5,190 nucleotides of DNA. Source: JBDTMT01 sp033764095 (GTDB lineage Bacteria > Desulfobacterota > Binatia > HRBIN30 > CADEER01). The stretch covers positions 1-5,190 of the forward strand of contig JANRJF010000291.1 of the NCBI GenBank assembly GCA_033764095.1. Direction: 5' to 3'. A program made the position numbers and the translations under genes. This document shows, piece after piece, positions 4,697 through 5,190 of this stretch. How positions within the stretch are numbered: position 1 is the first letter of the stretch; each line of letters opens with the position of its first letter. Below the pieces are notes generated by a model that was given only the letters and a program-made list of their open reading frames with translations, made no database searches and was not told where the DNA came from.

Positions 4697-5190
4697 GCGT
4701 CCTCCGCCGCGCGCAGCACGTAGCCGGCGCCGCGCACGGTGTGCAGCAGCCGCGGCGCGCCGTCGGCCTCCAGCTTCTTGCGCAGGCGGTTGACGAACAC
4801 CTCGACGAGGTTGGAGAGCGAGTCGTGCGACGCACCCCAGACGTGATCGGTGAGCGTGGCGCGGCTGACCACGTCGCCGGCGTGGCGCATGAGGATTTCG
4901 AGGATGGCGAGCTCGCGCGCCGTCAGCTCGAGACGGCGCCCGCCGCGCTGCACGCGCCGGGTGCGCATGTCGAGCTCGAGGTCGGCGACCTGCAGCACCA
5001 GCAGCTCGCGCCGGGCGCCGCGGCGGCGCAGCGCATGGGCGCGCGCCAACAGCTCGCCGAAGACGAACGGCTTGCCGAGGTAGTCGTCGGCGCCGGCGTT
5101 GAGGCCGGCGATGCGCTCTTCGACGGCGCCGCGCGCGGTGAGCACCAGCACCGGCGTGTCGAGGTGGGCGGCGCGCAGGCGGCGCAGCAG
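4693..5190 (-). CDS. OmpR-family response regulator, C-terminal part (5' end outside window)
   Basis: The minus-strand frame is open from the window edge to TGA at 4695-4693, giving 165 residues. About 60 residues of a usual 225-residue regulator, including the phospho-acceptor Asp and the acidic pair, lie beyond the edge. The visible receiver part has the conserved Thr18 in VLVLTAR and Lys40 in DDYLGKPF. The linker (about 43-64) leads to a winged-helix DNA-binding domain at about 65-161, with ELTARELAILEILMRHAG, the recognition region around SLSNLVEVFVNRLRKKL, and the HTVRGAGYVL wing. The GTG at 5151 is an internal Val codon, not the start. The gene precedes the kinase and overlaps it by 4 bp, forming one operon. 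The recognition-helix pattern is typical of the CusR/CopR/QseB branch, but which targets it binds is unknown. The neighbouring plus-strand genes are candidates by location only. Confidence 0.95.
   Translation of the reverse strand: MLRRLRAAHLDTPVLVLTARGAVEERIAGLNAGADDYLGKPFVFGELLARAHALRRRGARRELLVLQVADLELDMRTRRVQRGGRRLELTARELAILEILMRHAGDVVSRATLTDHVWGASHDSLSNLVEVFVNRLRKKLEADGAPRLLHTVRGAGYVLRAAEDA
4701..4705 (-). promoter_or_regulatory. Kinase ribosome binding site inside the regulator gene
   Basis: GGAGG on the minus strand lies 4 nt before the GTG at 4696, within the last codons of the response regulator. Together with the GTGA stop-start overlap it indicates coupled translation of the two partners. 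Confidence 0.7.

Overview
The window comes from a high-GC Gram-negative bacterium, probably a proteobacterium or close relative. The signs are GC-rich third codon positions, GGAGG-type ribosome binding sites, GTG starts, several Sec-type signal peptides, and an OmpR-type response regulator paired with a HAMP histidine kinase. No RNA gene, insertion sequence, CRISPR array or phage gene is visible. No closer taxonomic placement can be supported.

Layout: (1) 1-792 (+) is the C-terminal part of a three-domain multicopper oxidase, with its domain-3 copper ligands intact. (2) 793-1039 holds a short dyad and an AT-rich promoter-like block. (3) About 1040-1426 (+) encodes a small exported protein with a dense Cys/His cluster. 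(4) 1527-1781 (+) and 1896-2162 (-) are two very small exported proteins of unknown function. They converge on a 14-bp hairpin at 1827-1858. (5) 2163-2374 is the divergent intergenic region. It carries a 33-bp near-symmetric dyad with an alternative pairing partner. (6) 2375-2785 and 2849-3268 (+) are tandem paralogous exported helical proteins with a conserved W-x-x-H-C motif and Met-containing tails. (7) A convergent hairpin lies at 3297-3332. (8) 3335-4696 (-) and 4693-5190 (-, running off the edge) are a histidine kinase and an OmpR-family response regulator that overlap by 4 bp.

How they may work together: five of the seven other genes look exported, and several carry potential soft-metal ligands (Cys, His, Met). 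They sit beside a multicopper oxidase and a two-component system of the general type that often controls envelope metal homeostasis. The simplest reading is an envelope copper or redox stress locus. That is inference: the kinase's periplasmic segment has no His, Cys or Met, so nothing in the sensor itself points to metal. The least understood parts are the tandem W-x-x-H-C paralogues, the Cys/His-cluster protein and the dyad upstream of the paralogues.
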